Shown here one piece after another: positions 12,536-25,195 of a stretch of 64,000 nucleotides of DNA. Location of the stretch: NCBI RefSeq assembly GCF_958979055.1, contig NC_084897.1:25845128-25909127 (forward strand), written 5' to 3'. Position 1 is the first letter of the stretch. The number at the start of each line of letters is the position of its first letter. Origin of the DNA: Alnus glutinosa (taxonomy: Eukaryota; Streptophyta; Magnoliopsida; Fagales; Betulaceae). Made by a program: the position numbers and the translations under genes. The notes under the pieces were generated by a model, which did not search any database, had not been told where the DNA came from, and worked only from the letters and a program-made list of their open reading frames with translations.

Positions 12536-14484
12536 TGGGGTCCAATTCTTTGGAGCAGCTTGGAAATGCTGTGAGATTTGTACATGTACGATGAATAGAT
12601 GTGAAGAGTATCATTACTTGACAAGTGAATTTACAATCCTGTTTCGGTGAGGCGTTTTAATAGAATACTGAAATCGTAAGAGATTCCGATCTAAGCCTGC
12701 ATGATATCCAAGCCCCCGCGACTTTGTCAAACTTTTGGGGGTCAGATTATCTGGTGGGGGCATGGTGGGATTCGCAAGTTTTGGCAGAGATCGAGGCAAG
12801 TTGCTGGTGGCCTGCCGGCAAAAGTTGCTTTGGGGTTAAAAACTGGACGGCTTCATTACTGGCCTGAAATTTTGTTTGATTCTCTTTCCCAACTTGAGGA
12901 AGAACTTTCGGGTGCAAGATGGTGATGGGGGTTTGTCATTCAGCCAAAGGAATACAAACATAAACATCAATGAATGCATCAGCATCCTCGTCGGGATCTT
13001 TGATTTGGAAAGCAAGAAAGCATGAGTTAGCACTAGAGTTGGGAAGTTTTGTTATTTGTTAAACTCGACTGGCCAGGATTTAAAGTTTGAGGATTTAACA
13101 TTGGATCGATTGTGATGTTCCTTTTGACCAAGATGTATTATTTTTAAACTTTGCTTACTTATAATGCCAAAATAAGTTAACATCTCTCTCTCTCTCTCTC
13201 CCCCTAATTTTTTTTTATTCCTTTCATTTTGCTTTTGCCTTTGGTTGAGGTCGATCAGTTGCAGGTTTATTTATAAAGGACGGCGTGGGTTTTGCCTCTC
13301 TTTTTTGGTAGGCTTTAGTAAAGACCGTGTCTCCTTTTTAGCTCGCTTGCCATGGTAGGCTTTGGTAGGCTTAGTGCATTTGTTTCGTTTATCTATTAAA
13401 TTGATATTTCTTTCCAATCAATTTATTAAAAATTCATACGAAAATCACATATATATTTTAAGAATAAATGTCGATTTTATATATATGTGTGTGTAGATTG
13501 GAGCAAAAAGTCCGTTTCTTTTTCTAAATTATGAAGTGCATGCATGAAAGGCCCCCAGATGACAGGAAATTAATGGGCATTGAAGGACTCTGAGCCATGG
13601 CTAACGTACAGTAGTGTAGATAGAGTATCCTCATGAGCTTTTATTGGTAGGCATTCCACAAAAGTGTAATGTGAAAACTAAAAGGATTGGCGTGGATCGC
13701 ATCGGAATATCGGATTCTTTTCCAAGTCCTACAAGAATTGCACCTCAAACAACTCTCATTGGGTGTATACATTCGGCTCTAGCTAGGACGGTAGAATATA
13801 ATATGTACAAAGAAAGTTCTACTTGTTTGAATAACTCCATTATAATAATAGAAGACAAAAACCGAGTACTTAGCATTGCTCTTTCGACATTTTTATGGGG
13901 ATGAAAAGGTTTCTCGATTCCACTTTACCTCCGCAATTTAAACTTCTTCTATTTTTCACTTTGTTGAAATTTGGGCAGCTCAAGAAAGGAAGCCTATAGA
14001 GTCCATGTGTTCCAAATAAGTGAACTCTTATAGGACATTTTGTGTTATCTCAACTATTTTAATTTTGTGAGAAACTAGTATTCCAATCCCTTTAATTTAA
14101 AAAGATAATGGATGTAAGACCAAGAAGGATTGGCCTATATTGGATTTCAACTCATCAACATGTTTCCTTCAAATAACGTAGATTCTCCATTTTGTGAGTA
14201 GCAATCGTCTATCATATATAGTGGACGATGACAATGACTATACTTACAAGTTACAATCAGTGCAGCTCTACCATGCATACTCCTACTGAGTAGTCCTACC
14301 CACGTTTTCACCGCTAAAATTGTTGGCAGTAAGTGAGCACTTCCATTCACATCAACTTGGTGGATAAACATGATCATGCTGAGGCAAAGGCAGGACCATC
14401 CAGCATAACAACGTTGAGTGAATCGCCGTGGACGTACGCATGAAAGGGAGTCATTAATTATAACCAACCAAATTGGGATTCTAC

Positions 14485-14600
14485 TTGAGTTTAATTTAGA
14501 CTCGTCGGGATTAGGACGCATGTCTCTCTTGTGTCCTGTTATGAAACACGTGTTTCCAATCCCGGCCAACGACTTTAGTTCCAACTAGAACTTAACTCAA
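14485..14600 (-). repeat. Dispersed repeat copy (other copies near 16195 and 17380)
   Basis: The minus strand reads GGGATTGGAAACACGTGTTTC, then GACACAAG and a stretch ending in CGACGAGT. The plus strand at 16195-16335 repeats the order with TTGGAAATGGGACACATG, GACACAAGGGACATG and CAACGAGTTTAATTT. A shorter related piece lies at 17380-17440. The type of repeat is unknown. Confidence 0.5.
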
Positions 14601-15944
14601 ATCAAACCTACAAAATTGTATCCCTTAATCACTCTCCAAAATCCTCCCCACCTTTTCACACCAAAAAAAAGAAAAAAGAAAGAAAGAAAGTGTGTTGTAT
14701 TTTTAACTATAATTTTCATACAAGCTGATGCGACTGTCTATAATTAGTACAATATTTATAAGTGTATGGTTGACAAGTCAGCCATTGATTAATTAAATTA
14801 ACGAATCAATTTTTTTGCTTAATTATTTCATCAATTATAACTTGGCGCATCAATTTATAAAAATATTTGTAATGAAAACTTTAGTGCCCTTACAATACTA
14901 TTCACAAAAAAAGGAGTACTATATCTCATGTGTCAATGTATCACATATCTTGTTCAATCAAAAAAGGGAAAAATCTGTCATTTTCCTGATGGCGATATAT
15001 GCTAATGTTGAATTCAGTGCATTAAAAGGGAGTTGTTATGTTAACTTTAATTTCCTTTTCCTTGCTAAGTTTTGTCATAAAACAATGCCTTTTTCTTTTT
15101 TTCATTTGAAAGCAAGCAAGTAAAAAGGTTGAAAAATACAACGGCTAATAACGGATAAGCTCATCAATTATGATGAGGACAGAAATTTCTTTCAAATTAG
15201 ATTGTACTTCTTCTAACCCAGTTTGTAAAAGTACTATCAATGTCATGTGTTTTTTAAACAGAACCTCCAACTCGATCAGTTAGTAAAACTATTATGTATT
15301 CTTTAGACATATAAGAACTACATGTTTTTTTTAATAAATATATTAAAAAAATCACGTTCTTTTGTTCAGGAATGACAAATTTATAGACCGAATTGAAAAA
15401 AAATCGTCAAACTCAGTTAAAGAGGAAATGTCTCTCCTTAAGGTTGCCAACTTTCTTAAAGCAAATTATATTTTATGGGCTTGTTTGATTGCAAATTAGT
15501 GGGCTTAGAAACTCCACACCTTCTGTCCCACAAGTTTGGTAAAGAATTAAGGGCTTTTTGACATAAATTATTCATCATCTTAAAAATATATATAAGAGAT
15601 CTAGTTACCACAAATAAATTTGGAAGAAAATTTTGTTGATCATCTTGTGACTGCTGGCTGAATTCATTCTTAGTAAATATGCCATTTTCTTGGGTGGAAA
15701 CTGCATGGAAAATAGGCCAAAGTGACTTTACCAGATACCTTACTCATGTCAACGAGCTTATCTTGATGCTTTGTTCATAGTGCATTTCCAACTCATGATA
15801 ACCTTATTGGAGTAAAAGTACACCTCAGCAAGCAAAGCTGTGAGTCTGACCCATATGTGTCTGAAGTTAAAAATCGAGATAGCTGATATCGATACTACAA
15901 CTTTTTTACTACTATACAAATTCTTTAAAAAGAAAAGAATATAG

Positions 15945-16115
15945 GATTATAAATGATATTTATTGAACCGATATACGACTGTCATATAATTGAAATGATG
16001 TACTAATAAAAATTAGTCTCTAGTTCAATATGGGTTTGTAAAAAGAAAAAAATTAAGGGTTTATTTTAATTACTACCACGTCATCACAGTCGTATAACAG
16101 TCTATTAAATAAAAT
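15945..16115. repeat. MITE remnant of the 'ATACGACTGTCAT' family
   Basis: Left and right parts are inverted copies around ATACGACTGTCATATAATTG and CATCACAGTCGTATAACAG. The same inverted ends occur at 46607-46776 and, diverged, near 56085-56350. It is non-coding. Confidence 0.6.
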
Positions 16116-19078
16116 TTCTCTTTTTATTAATATTGGATTTAGCTTCAAGTTATGGTAAACAAATTATTTTTAAGATCACCGGTTCCTTAATTGTCAACAC
16201 CGGCCATCTTAAACCCAATTTTAGTTGGAATTGGACGTGTTGGAAATGGGACACATGTTTCATATTAGGACACAAGGGACATGTGTACTAATCTCAACGA
16301 GTTTAATTTTCAACTGAAAGTTGACCCAAGCCAAATCAAAATAGATTGACAAACAAGAGACATGATATTTGTACATCTATTTTTTAAATTTACCATTGAA
16401 TTAATTATGGAACTCATATTTAAGTCCCACAAATTTAATGGTAGATTTAAAACTTATAAAATATACAAATATCATTTCTCGACAAACAATATGTACGTGC
16501 AAACGTTTGCATGCAATTTCCTCATTATTAGTCGATCTGCTTCATGTTAATCAAAGCATTGATGTCATGCATCCAAATCTTTTGTGTTTGAAAATGAAGA
16601 ATTAGACAATTTTGTTACGATAATCTAGGGATATATATATATATATCTCAAAAAGAAAAAAGAAAAAGAAAAAAAGAGCAGCACTTAATTAATTAAAAGG
16701 CACTTTCGATCAACAAACCATATCCTGATAAGGCAAAACAAAAGCCATGCACCGATCGATGCCATTTCACTTTTGTCCCCTCCATGCATGTTTGCTTTCC
16801 TTTTTTTGACCTCCTTATATAATTTACATATTGTTTCTGTTAATGCCTTTTTATACCATAATAAATTCCTCTGGATTCTTCCCCATACACACTTGTTCTC
16901 TTTGATTATGCCATTGCCGATCGACCTTACTGTTACAAACCCTTTTGCCTTCAAATACAAGTTAACCCCACGACAAGATTGAGAATCAAAGTGTGGGGAT
17001 TCCACAGCCTTTTCAGAAAGAATGTTTTTACTATATATCAAAATCGCTCAAGTGGTGGGGGTGACGCAAATCTTTAAGAAAAGGATGATCAAAGGCAGAT
17101 AGAAAAATAATCTATTGGAGATCGATGAATCGATCGATGATGCTAACCAAAAAGAAAAAGCTAAAAAAATCTTATCCATACGGCCACTTTACACGGCATT
17201 TAGGGCATCAACTGGCCAGCCTGCCTCTAGATATTGATGCATGGAAGCTAGTACGTTTCTGTAGTCTTCTTATCAATTAAATATGTCATAACAAATTTAA
17301 TGGGAATTTGTTGATAAGCTAGCTTTATGAAGTTATCGAATATATATCAATAAACAGATTTGGCTTCCATTCGGCTCTAGTTTGAATTGGGCCCGTTAGA
17401 ATTGTAACACGTGTTTCAATTTCAACGGTCCAATTAATTGAGTGAACAATGAACATGCATTAATCTTGAAGACTACTGTCAGTTTAAACGAACAATTTAA
17501 TATAAATTGATCCAAGATAATGTTTCGAAATCGCCTTGAATGCCTTTAGAAGAAACATGTAATTTTGGGTAAAGAAGACAAACAGTAGTGTAAAACATAC
17601 AAGTAGACCTTATATTTTTCGAGCAAGTTGGTTGGGTTGGACCTTACATATGCTTGCTACGTACGTGCTTAATGTTGATTGTCGAGTCATTCAAATTGGT
17701 CATGACGAATCTTCACTATGTAGTCCTGTCACACTCATAACCATGGCATCATTCAATGACTTCTTGGGGCGGAGTTTACTATATAACTATATAGGATAGA
17801 TACAAGCTGAAGTACTGACAGTTCACATGACACTTATAATCACATTAACAACCAAAATATAAACGGACGGTTGATCACAGTTTAGATGAAATTTACCATG
17901 TTTATAAACTGATGTGGTAATCTACATGTCACTTATCACGCTAACCGTTAAAATATAGATAGGCACATGACAGTACTACGTGACACTTATTTTCATAAAA
18001 CGTGAATTGTCACGTGAGTTTGCAAGGAAGGAATTAGTATAATAAAAGTTGTAATACTCCAAACATTCTTTTAAAAAGAAAAACTAAATTGATCGAGGCA
18101 GGGAAAGGTTAATTAAGCAAGGTGCGCGCATTTCCATTTATAAGATTTTAAGGATTCAAATCCAAATTTACTTCCATATATGTAATTAGAAAGATTATTA
18201 TTTATAAGATGGGGTTGCATGTCGCTCATAATCCCAGGAAAAGATGTCCCACTTGGAAAGTTAAAAGGAGACTCAAACGTACGTGTAAGGATCGAGTGAG
18301 AAAAACGAAGATGGAATTAAGTGGGATAGAAGTTGCACATGGAAGTGTGTTAAGTACTTTTTATGCCTTTGCATGTGTAAAGGTTCTGCAATGATTTGAG
18401 ACATTTGCATGATGTTACGCTATTCAGACATCAGCCCATGTGGGTTTTGTTGACTCTCTTTCTACTTGTCTAGTTGTCTTTTTCCGGCCACCTCGTAGAT
18501 TTGCGAAGTTGACGAAAAATTAGAAAGGAAATTGGAACACTCACTGTTGAAGCAATGTCGGCCTGGTGATGAATCACCTGTAAAATAAGGAAGAGATCAA
18601 CAGAAAACATTCGGTCTCTGGGGATCGATGGCACTTTAACGTACACCCAAGTCAATATGAGTATAAAAGGAAATCGAAAGTCTGGGAAAAGTGGTATGTA
18701 CTTAATGAGGAGAGACTTGGCTTAATTGGGTGCTATAGTTTTTTTTTTAACTGTCTAAATTTAATTCTAAGTTTTCAATAAGAAAGAGAAAGATCGAGAA
18801 TAAACTTAAGTCTGAACAATTGAAAAAATTATAGTACTTGCACAGCACCTAAACCAAATCCGAAGAGTAAACCCCATCATATTATATGGATGCATTATTC
18901 CCGCCTGGAATTCGCATATTTCTCCAACTCTCCAAGTGTATCGGAGGAGGTCATTTGGTCGTGGCAAGGCGATTATGTGACGTGGTAGGTCATTTGGTTG
19001 AAAACGGATCATCTCCATTTTATTTGAAATGGAGAGGATCCATTTGCCATTTGGTTGGGGGCAAGCGAGCGGTTATGT

Positions 19079-19404
19079 TGTTAAAGCATCTCACATTGCC
19101 AAGAGATAAATGACTTGGAAACTTTATAAGTCATGGTGTTCACTCTTCTTTCAATGTTTCTTTTGAAAGTGAGTAAAACTCATTAAACTTTTACATGGTA
19201 TCAGAACAAGTTCCTTAGACGATGATATGCATTTTCCTCCCGATGTTGAATACGTGTTTGGCCAAAGTTGCCACACATGAGATGTCGTGTTAAAGTATTC
19301 CACATTGCCTAGAGGTACATGACTTGGAAACTTTATAAGTTATGGTGTCCTCACCCCTTTCAAGGCGTCTTTTAAGAGTGAGTAAGACCCATTAAACTTT
19401 TACA
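19079..19404 (+). mobile_element. TRIM (miniature LTR retrotransposon), 326 bp
   Basis: Two direct repeats of 117 bp each (19079-19195 and 19288-19404) start TGTTAAAG and end in TTTTACA. They share the block GACTTGGAAACTTTATAAGT. Straight after the first repeat lies TGGTATCAGAAC, the usual primer-binding site matching the 3' end of initiator tRNA-Met. Only 92 bases separate the repeats, so no protein is encoded. Flanking 5-mers tatgt and tatat agree at 4 of 5 positions. This is a terminal-repeat retrotransposon in miniature, a short non-coding fossil that depends on another element's enzymes. The repeats have diverged, so it is not recent. Confidence 0.85.
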
Positions 19405-20347
19405 TATATGACGTGGCAAGAAATGAGGGTCAAGTGTTGAGTGTCGACCCATTATAGCATGAGTGTACTCGAGTCTAGGAACCGAGTTGGTTATTGGGCT
19501 AGGCCGGCGAGTTTCTCACCAGCCCACTCCGATCCAATGGTCTTGATATTCTTTGGTAAGTAGGCTTCAAGGCCCTTCGGTAGGCAGGCCATCCGTATAT
19601 GGGCATACATACGCTCCAAAATCATTTCTTGATTCTAGACTCCACTTTTTGTTGTTGTATATATGCCTTCGGAAACAAGCCAGTTTTAGCTTTAGGATTA
19701 AACATTTTTTGCAAAATTCCAAACGCTTTCTTCTTTAAGATATTCAATCTTTTCTATCTGCAGTCTTCAATTTTCACATTACGAATATCCAAAAAATCTA
19801 TCGCAATCCATATCAATGCCTTACTTTGTGAACTCCTTCCTTAATTTCTTTCCTTTCTTCAGCCCAGAAAAGAAACCATCTCTGTTGAAGCAATTAATTT
19901 TTTTCCGACATGCACTTGAATTGGCTTACAGGCTACCTCCAAAACAAATAAAATGGTAAACATGTTTAAGTCAGTACATTGTTTGACAAATTAACTGACT
20001 GAGAAAAGTTTAGAGAGATAAAAAGTATTTGACCGTCCTCCCTAATTTTGGAGAGAGTGGTCATTTTTAACGTGAGAGGTGCCTGAGTATGGCAGGATGA
20101 GCTGGAGTACGTTGTCTGATCAATAGTGCGGTTATTTTTTAGGTAGTTGGAGTTATTCTCCATGTATTGAGCTTGTGCAATTATCTTCTACGTAATGGGC
20201 TATTTGAGTGGGTCGGGTGAATTATTTTCCCAACAATCTTAATGTTAAAATGACAGGAGATATCGTGGCCATTATGTAATTTGAAAGTAAATGGTGAAAT
20301 ATCCATCAAAACAAACTGAAATATGGTTCTTTTCTTCAATTTCCAAT

Positions 20348-20452
20348 TTTTTTTTTTACATGTTCACACAAGAAGGAGATGAGAGATTCAAACTAGTGAC
20401 CTTCGATTCATGAGGCGTAGTCCCCAACCGATTGGACTGTCTCTTGGAGACT
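20348..20452 (-). mobile_element. tRNA-derived SINE with 15-bp target duplication
   Basis: Read on the minus strand, the block has box-A-like and box-B-like segments (CAATCGGTTGGGG and GGTCACTAGTTTGAATCT) and ends in an A-run, seen as a T-run near 20348 on the plus strand. The flanks tcttcaatttccaat and tcttcaattcccatt match at 13 of 15 positions and act as the target duplication. It has no coding capacity. Confidence 0.75.
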
Positions 20453-20669
20453 TCTTCAATTCCCATTAAACATACAGGCTCGCCAAAAAAGTCAAAAAGG
20501 ATAAGGAATCTGACAGCGCGCACATGAGGCTACATGCCAAGATATCTTATTAGCTTTAAACTTTTTTTCTAGGTAAGATGGGACATTAATTATAACATTT
20601 TAGAATATAAATTAAATGATCAAATACATTTATTTGTATTAATTAAAAAACGCATAAGATTAGTACTCA

Positions 20670-20830
20670 AAACAAGTATAATGTTAGAAGTTCATCTTGT
20701 GTCCCTCCAATAATGATGTGATTTTTAAAATCAAAATTTGATCAAAATTCAAATGGTGATCAATCACAAGTTCAATGATGATTTTAAAAGACTCTTCATT
20801 TTTAGAGGGATACAAGAGAAATCTCTATAA
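20670..20830. repeat. MITE-like inverted repeat
   Basis: The segment with CTTGTGTCCCTCCAATAATG and a TTTTAAAATC block pairs with GATTTTAAAAGACTC and TTTTTAGAGGGATACAAG. It resembles the elements at 45430-45610 and 62021-62395, which share the theme of a GATTTTAA(A/G)A(G/C) block inside inverted ends. Confidence 0.5.
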
Positions 20831-21712
20831 ATACTCTCGAAACAATGCTAGTTATAAATTATTATTTTTTTTTAAAAAAAAAGCCCAAATTAATAGAGGA
20901 GGAACCCACGGAAGTAAGCAAGAGAGACTTGATCATCATAATGGGAACATGCTACACCTTTTTTCCCCTTTTTTTTTTTTTTTTTTTTTTGCTATTTGAA
21001 TGAAGGAAAGAGATTATAGGGAAGGACCTTTCCCACTCCATCATGATGGAAGAGAGAATGGGGAATATTCCTCTCGCTATACTTGTTCATTCACAAAGTG
21101 CGGTGTATGTGTGGGCTCACTTTGTATGTGTGGCCTTTTTTTTATATGCCAATATATGACTTAATTAGGATTTTGGAAGATAGAACATGGCCATCTTATC
21201 CAATGTTTTAATATTCACATAATCTGATCATTATATCCCATGTAAACTTATAATTATTTTACTTTTGTTTTGATAATTGATTAACTGGTATACTCATTAC
21301 CTGTCAATGTATTATTTACTCTCATAATTCTCATACGTTACATAATGATTTTTTTTGAGAAAAAATCATGCATTACCCTCATAATTTTCATATGTTACAT
21401 ATTGATGTAACTCTTCTAATTTTTAGAGGTTCTATATTGATTATATAATTATTGTATTCATGGTCTCATTCAACTATAAATATGTCATTTTATTGTACAG
21501 TTTTTATAAAATGAATAAGAGTGACAATATAGTCATTTGGGCTTTATCTTGTGAACGTAAGTCATAGACCAAACCACGTAAAATCCTTATTCTTATTTTC
21601 TTTATTCCGCTTTTCATTTTATATTTCTATAACATTAATATCTTTTCTTTCACTACCAAACTACCAAACTCTACCAGGCCCACCAAGCCGGGCAAACCCA
21701 ATGTGCGATTAG

Positions 21713-21987
21713 CTTAATTAAGGAGGAATGCCACGCAGGATCGCCGCTCGCCATGTCACTTCAATTATTTTCTACATTCTCGGCAAGACATCATGTGGCA
21801 CCATATAACAGTAGTGTGTCGGTGATCAAATCAAATCAAAAGTTTTGGCTCTTAATTAAGGAAAAATGCCACACAGATCGCCGCTCGCCATGTCACTCAA
21901 ATTATTTTCTACATTCTTGGCAAGACATCATGTGGCACCATATCACAGTAGTGTGTCCGTGATCAAATCAAATCAAAAGATTTGGCC
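21713..21987. repeat. Tandem duplication of a 138-bp unit (2 copies)
   Basis: 21713-21850 and 21851-21987 are direct copies. Both begin CTTAATTAAGG and share GATCGCCGCTCGCCATGTCA, CAAGACATCATGTGGCACCA and a GTGATCAAATCAAATC block. They differ at only a few positions, so the duplication is fairly recent. No coding role was recognised. Confidence 0.9.
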
Positions 21988-24805
21988 CATTCTTTTATAT
22001 GAAGAATTCAAGATTCATATGAATTGGTTCACAAAAATTACTCTCCCCATGACTTGAAAAGATGTAGAGAGTTTGAGAAGAATCCGAAGAAAGCAGGCCG
22101 GACCCATGTTTCGATCTGGGATCCACCACCTAGCCTGATTGCCCCCATGTTGATCGCACACTCCGCACTAACAATATATAATGACTATTAATCCCACGTG
22201 ACTTGCTTCATAATCCGACGCAATTGCCTCAATGGTTGAGCAATAATAAGGGTGCCACTGCCACCTTTTCAATCTAGCCCCTTACGGGATTCAAGGTAAC
22301 GGCGCCATCAATCGATGTATAGGCCTCGAAAAAGTAGGTTCAACAGGAATGCCAATAGCAAAGTTGATGGCGGCTCCTGACCCGCAGTGCTAACAAGAGA
22401 ATTTCATAAAACTTGACTTCTTAACAAGCTTATGAAGAAACTATGTGTATATATATATATAAAACAGTTGAGTAATATCCTATCGAGAATGTGAGTTTGA
22501 CGCCAATCAAATCAAAAGTTTTTTGAGCTCAGATTCGAATTTGAAAGGAACCGAAAGAGCTTTTAGTGAAGAGCAATGGGACTTTGGATCTACGGAAAAA
22601 GATCTATATATGGTAGAATTGGTATGTGTAGCCCACAAGCGTCAAGGGAGCGCGTAAGGTACATCCCCGGGACCAAAGTCATAGGGAGGAAGAAGAGGGC
22701 AGACTGATGAAGATGGAGATGAGGCACGTGGATGACGGAGGTGGATGTAGAGTTGACCTTCAATTCAAAATTCGAAGCAATAAACAATAAAGAAAAAAGC
22801 AAAAAGGAATAAACTTTAGACTGGTAGTAGAGACACGATGCAGGAGGAAGGAAGGTGGGGGGAAAAACCCTCCTCCCCAGCATGTACGTACAGCAGCTTG
22901 TCTGAGAAGTTTCTCTCTTTGGCGTCTTGAGCTCCACGAAAGATAAAAGTTGTCAGTGATCTCGTTTTCAACATGGAGAATCTGCTTTGGCATAAAGGAG
23001 GAGACGACACTCATTGTAATGCTTCTCTAACACGAATTGCATTAATAGAAATAACACTAAAACAAAGTTATTCAAGGAAATATTTGTCTTCTAGTATATA
23101 TATATATATATTTTATGAGAAAATTGATGGCAACTTGTCGGGGAAGCTCTAACAAGTTCAGTTTTTGTTAATGGAATAATGAGTTCTAGTCTCATTAATT
23201 AATTCGTTAATTAAGAGCTAGCTTCAATGAGTTCTATGCTACCCTCTCTAATTCACAGGGTGTTGTTAAAAGTATAATAGCTAGCTTTTATTACAAGTGT
23301 TTTATAAACTGATCAGTAGCAATTCATGTATTATTAAAATATGGATTACTATCTTCATAAAAAAAAAAAAAATAAATAAATAAATTACTATGTGATACTA
23401 GCTAGCTAGATCACATTCATGTACGTTTATAAATTGATGTAGCTGTTCATATGTTATTTATCATGCCAATTATTAAAATATAGACTGTTATGGTCAGACT
23501 TTTGGTTCATCGGAAACAAGATTAAAAATATTAAAAAAAATTAACTAATAAAATAAATGAACAATTTTATTATTAATTAGTAAATTTTAAAGAAATAGCG
23601 AAATTGTCAAAAGAAAGACGGACTTTTTTGCTCTTTTTTTAAGCATCGTCTTTTTACTGCGAATCTCCCAAGCTAAAAAAAAAAAAGTTACTTTTTGAGT
23701 TGTTGATCGGCTGAGATTTTAATGAAATTTGAAGACTTTACCGTAATTATTTGACTGCTTGACATTTTTGATTTTTGATTTTTTTTTTTTTTTTGGAGGG
23801 AGTAATACTCTTCATATATAGGTAACTCGGTAACTAGGGCGGGGCACTGTTTTTATTAAGTACTACGTATGGAACGATGACGTTTTGAGCACACACTTTA
23901 TGGATGTTATTACACGTGTCGTTTAATGAGCATGTAATTGGTAAGCTGTGCCGGTGTGACGTCATCAAAACACCTTTTGTCGTCTGAAGACAGAGCACTT
24001 CTTTCCAAATCCCAAATTTCAAAAAGACTAATAATATAGTTCAGAACAAACGAATCAACGATCGATAAGCTTCCAGAATTAAAGCCTTCAGACAGAGACG
24101 AAGTCGATCACGACGTAGATTCGGACTGGACGATTGACGAACTCGGCGTGCGAAATCCCCAGTACTACACTCCACTTCTTCTCGTGCCGGAGTGCTCAGC
24201 CCGTTGAGGCGTCGATCGAGCCCGATGGCTAGGGTGGGCAACCAGGACGTACAACCGGAAGACTTCTACCTAAGCTAAATGGATTTTTAGGCGGACAGAT
24301 CGCCTCTTGACCCCCGTTGGTTGATTAACATTAATTAATTAGTAGCCTAGAACTCATTGAAGATATTAATAAATTATTTGGTTTTTGTGACTATTAAAAT
24401 CATATAGGTAAAATGCTAGTAGCCTAGAACTTATTAATTAATTTGGCAGTCGCCCTTCGGATAGAGGTCTAACGATCGTTGTTTGGAAATTGGAACGTCA
24501 TCGGGTAAGAGAGGAAGTACTTTTGTTCCATAAAAGCTCAAAAAGGAAAAAAAGCAAAAATGTTGTAAAAACCTCTCTTTTTCTTTAACTTGGTACAGGA
24601 AAAAGAGAATTTTAGGACTAAAAAGAGAGATTTTTTAGGGTAGATTTTGCCTTTTACCCTTATGGGCAGCAAAAATCTCCCTCTCATGGGGTAAAAACTG
24701 ATCAGGAAGCAAATTAATTATTAAAGAGCAGGCCAGCTTCCTCTAACAGTGACAAATTAAAGAGGCACTAACTGACGAGCTCCTTTGTTTATGGATATAT
24801 ATCTT

Positions 24806-24813
24806 TATAAATA
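24806..24813 (+). promoter_or_regulatory. TATA box of thaumatin-like gene 2
   Basis: TATAAATA is followed by a leader of roughly 350 bases before the start codon at 25196. The leader holds short upstream open frames (for example ones starting near 24899 and 24933) that may affect translation. Confidence 0.6.
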
Positions 24814-25195
24814 GGGGGTCTAGAGCAGATGATTATGATTCTCCACCACTACTCCCTCACCCTCTCCTCACGTCCACTCTTTTTCAAAGAGAAAGAGAGT
24901 GAGACACAGAAATATAGAAGAAGAAAAAAATAGTGGCACTCTGTGCAGTTATATGGGTGGTCGTCTTCTCCATTCGTCTTCTCTCACCGCCATCTACCAC
25001 AGCAAAAAAAAGCCTTGTCTTGGCTTCTGCTCTTCTTCTTTCTCTGAAGCCGCCTTCACTCACCAACCAATTAATGCACCTCCACTCCAGGCCATCACCG
25101 ACATTAATTTATTACTACTGTTTCTCCTCTGAACCACTTATTTTTATTGAAAAACACTGTCATTAATTCTTGATTAACCAAAGGAGGGAATCGTC

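Larger units (their letters stand above)
12536..19078. other. Long gene-poor stretch
   Basis: No supported gene. The first few hundred bases may be 3' UTR of the thaumatin-like gene. The rest holds microsatellites (CT at 13183-13200, TA near 16632), MITE remnants (15945-16115 and 17850-18060) and a dispersed repeat seen near 14485-14600 (minus), 16195-16335 (plus) and 17380-17440. The short open frames, including one at 13644-13904, were not recognised. Confidence 0.55.
19405..24805. other. Gene-poor intergenic stretch upstream of thaumatin-like gene 2
   Basis: No supported gene. It holds a SINE (20348-20452), a small MITE-like piece (20670-20830), a tandem duplication (21713-21987), TA runs (about 22450 and 23096-23110) and mixed AT-rich DNA. 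A GC-richer patch at 24050-24290 has short open frames on both strands but no recognised domain. Confidence 0.5.

Noticed and set aside
13644-13904. An 86-codon open frame with balanced composition, considered as a plastid or mitochondrial DNA insertion
   Set aside because: Neither strand translates into an organelle protein that I recognise, and no organelle tRNA or gene neighbour is visible. A search against organelle genomes would decide.
14147-14584. 145-codon minus-strand open frame
   Set aside because: Part of it is a dispersed repeat also seen near 16195 and 17380, which explains the conservation without a protein.
22590-23014. Overlapping minus-strand open frames (84-115 codons)
   Set aside because: No domain, unusual composition and no promoter or intron signs; probably chance frames.
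24041-24290. GC-richer patch with open frames on both strands, possibly an exon remnant
   Set aside because: The plus frame (LPELKPSDRDEVDHDV...) ends within about 55 codons and matches no family I know; no splice context or promoter supports a gene.
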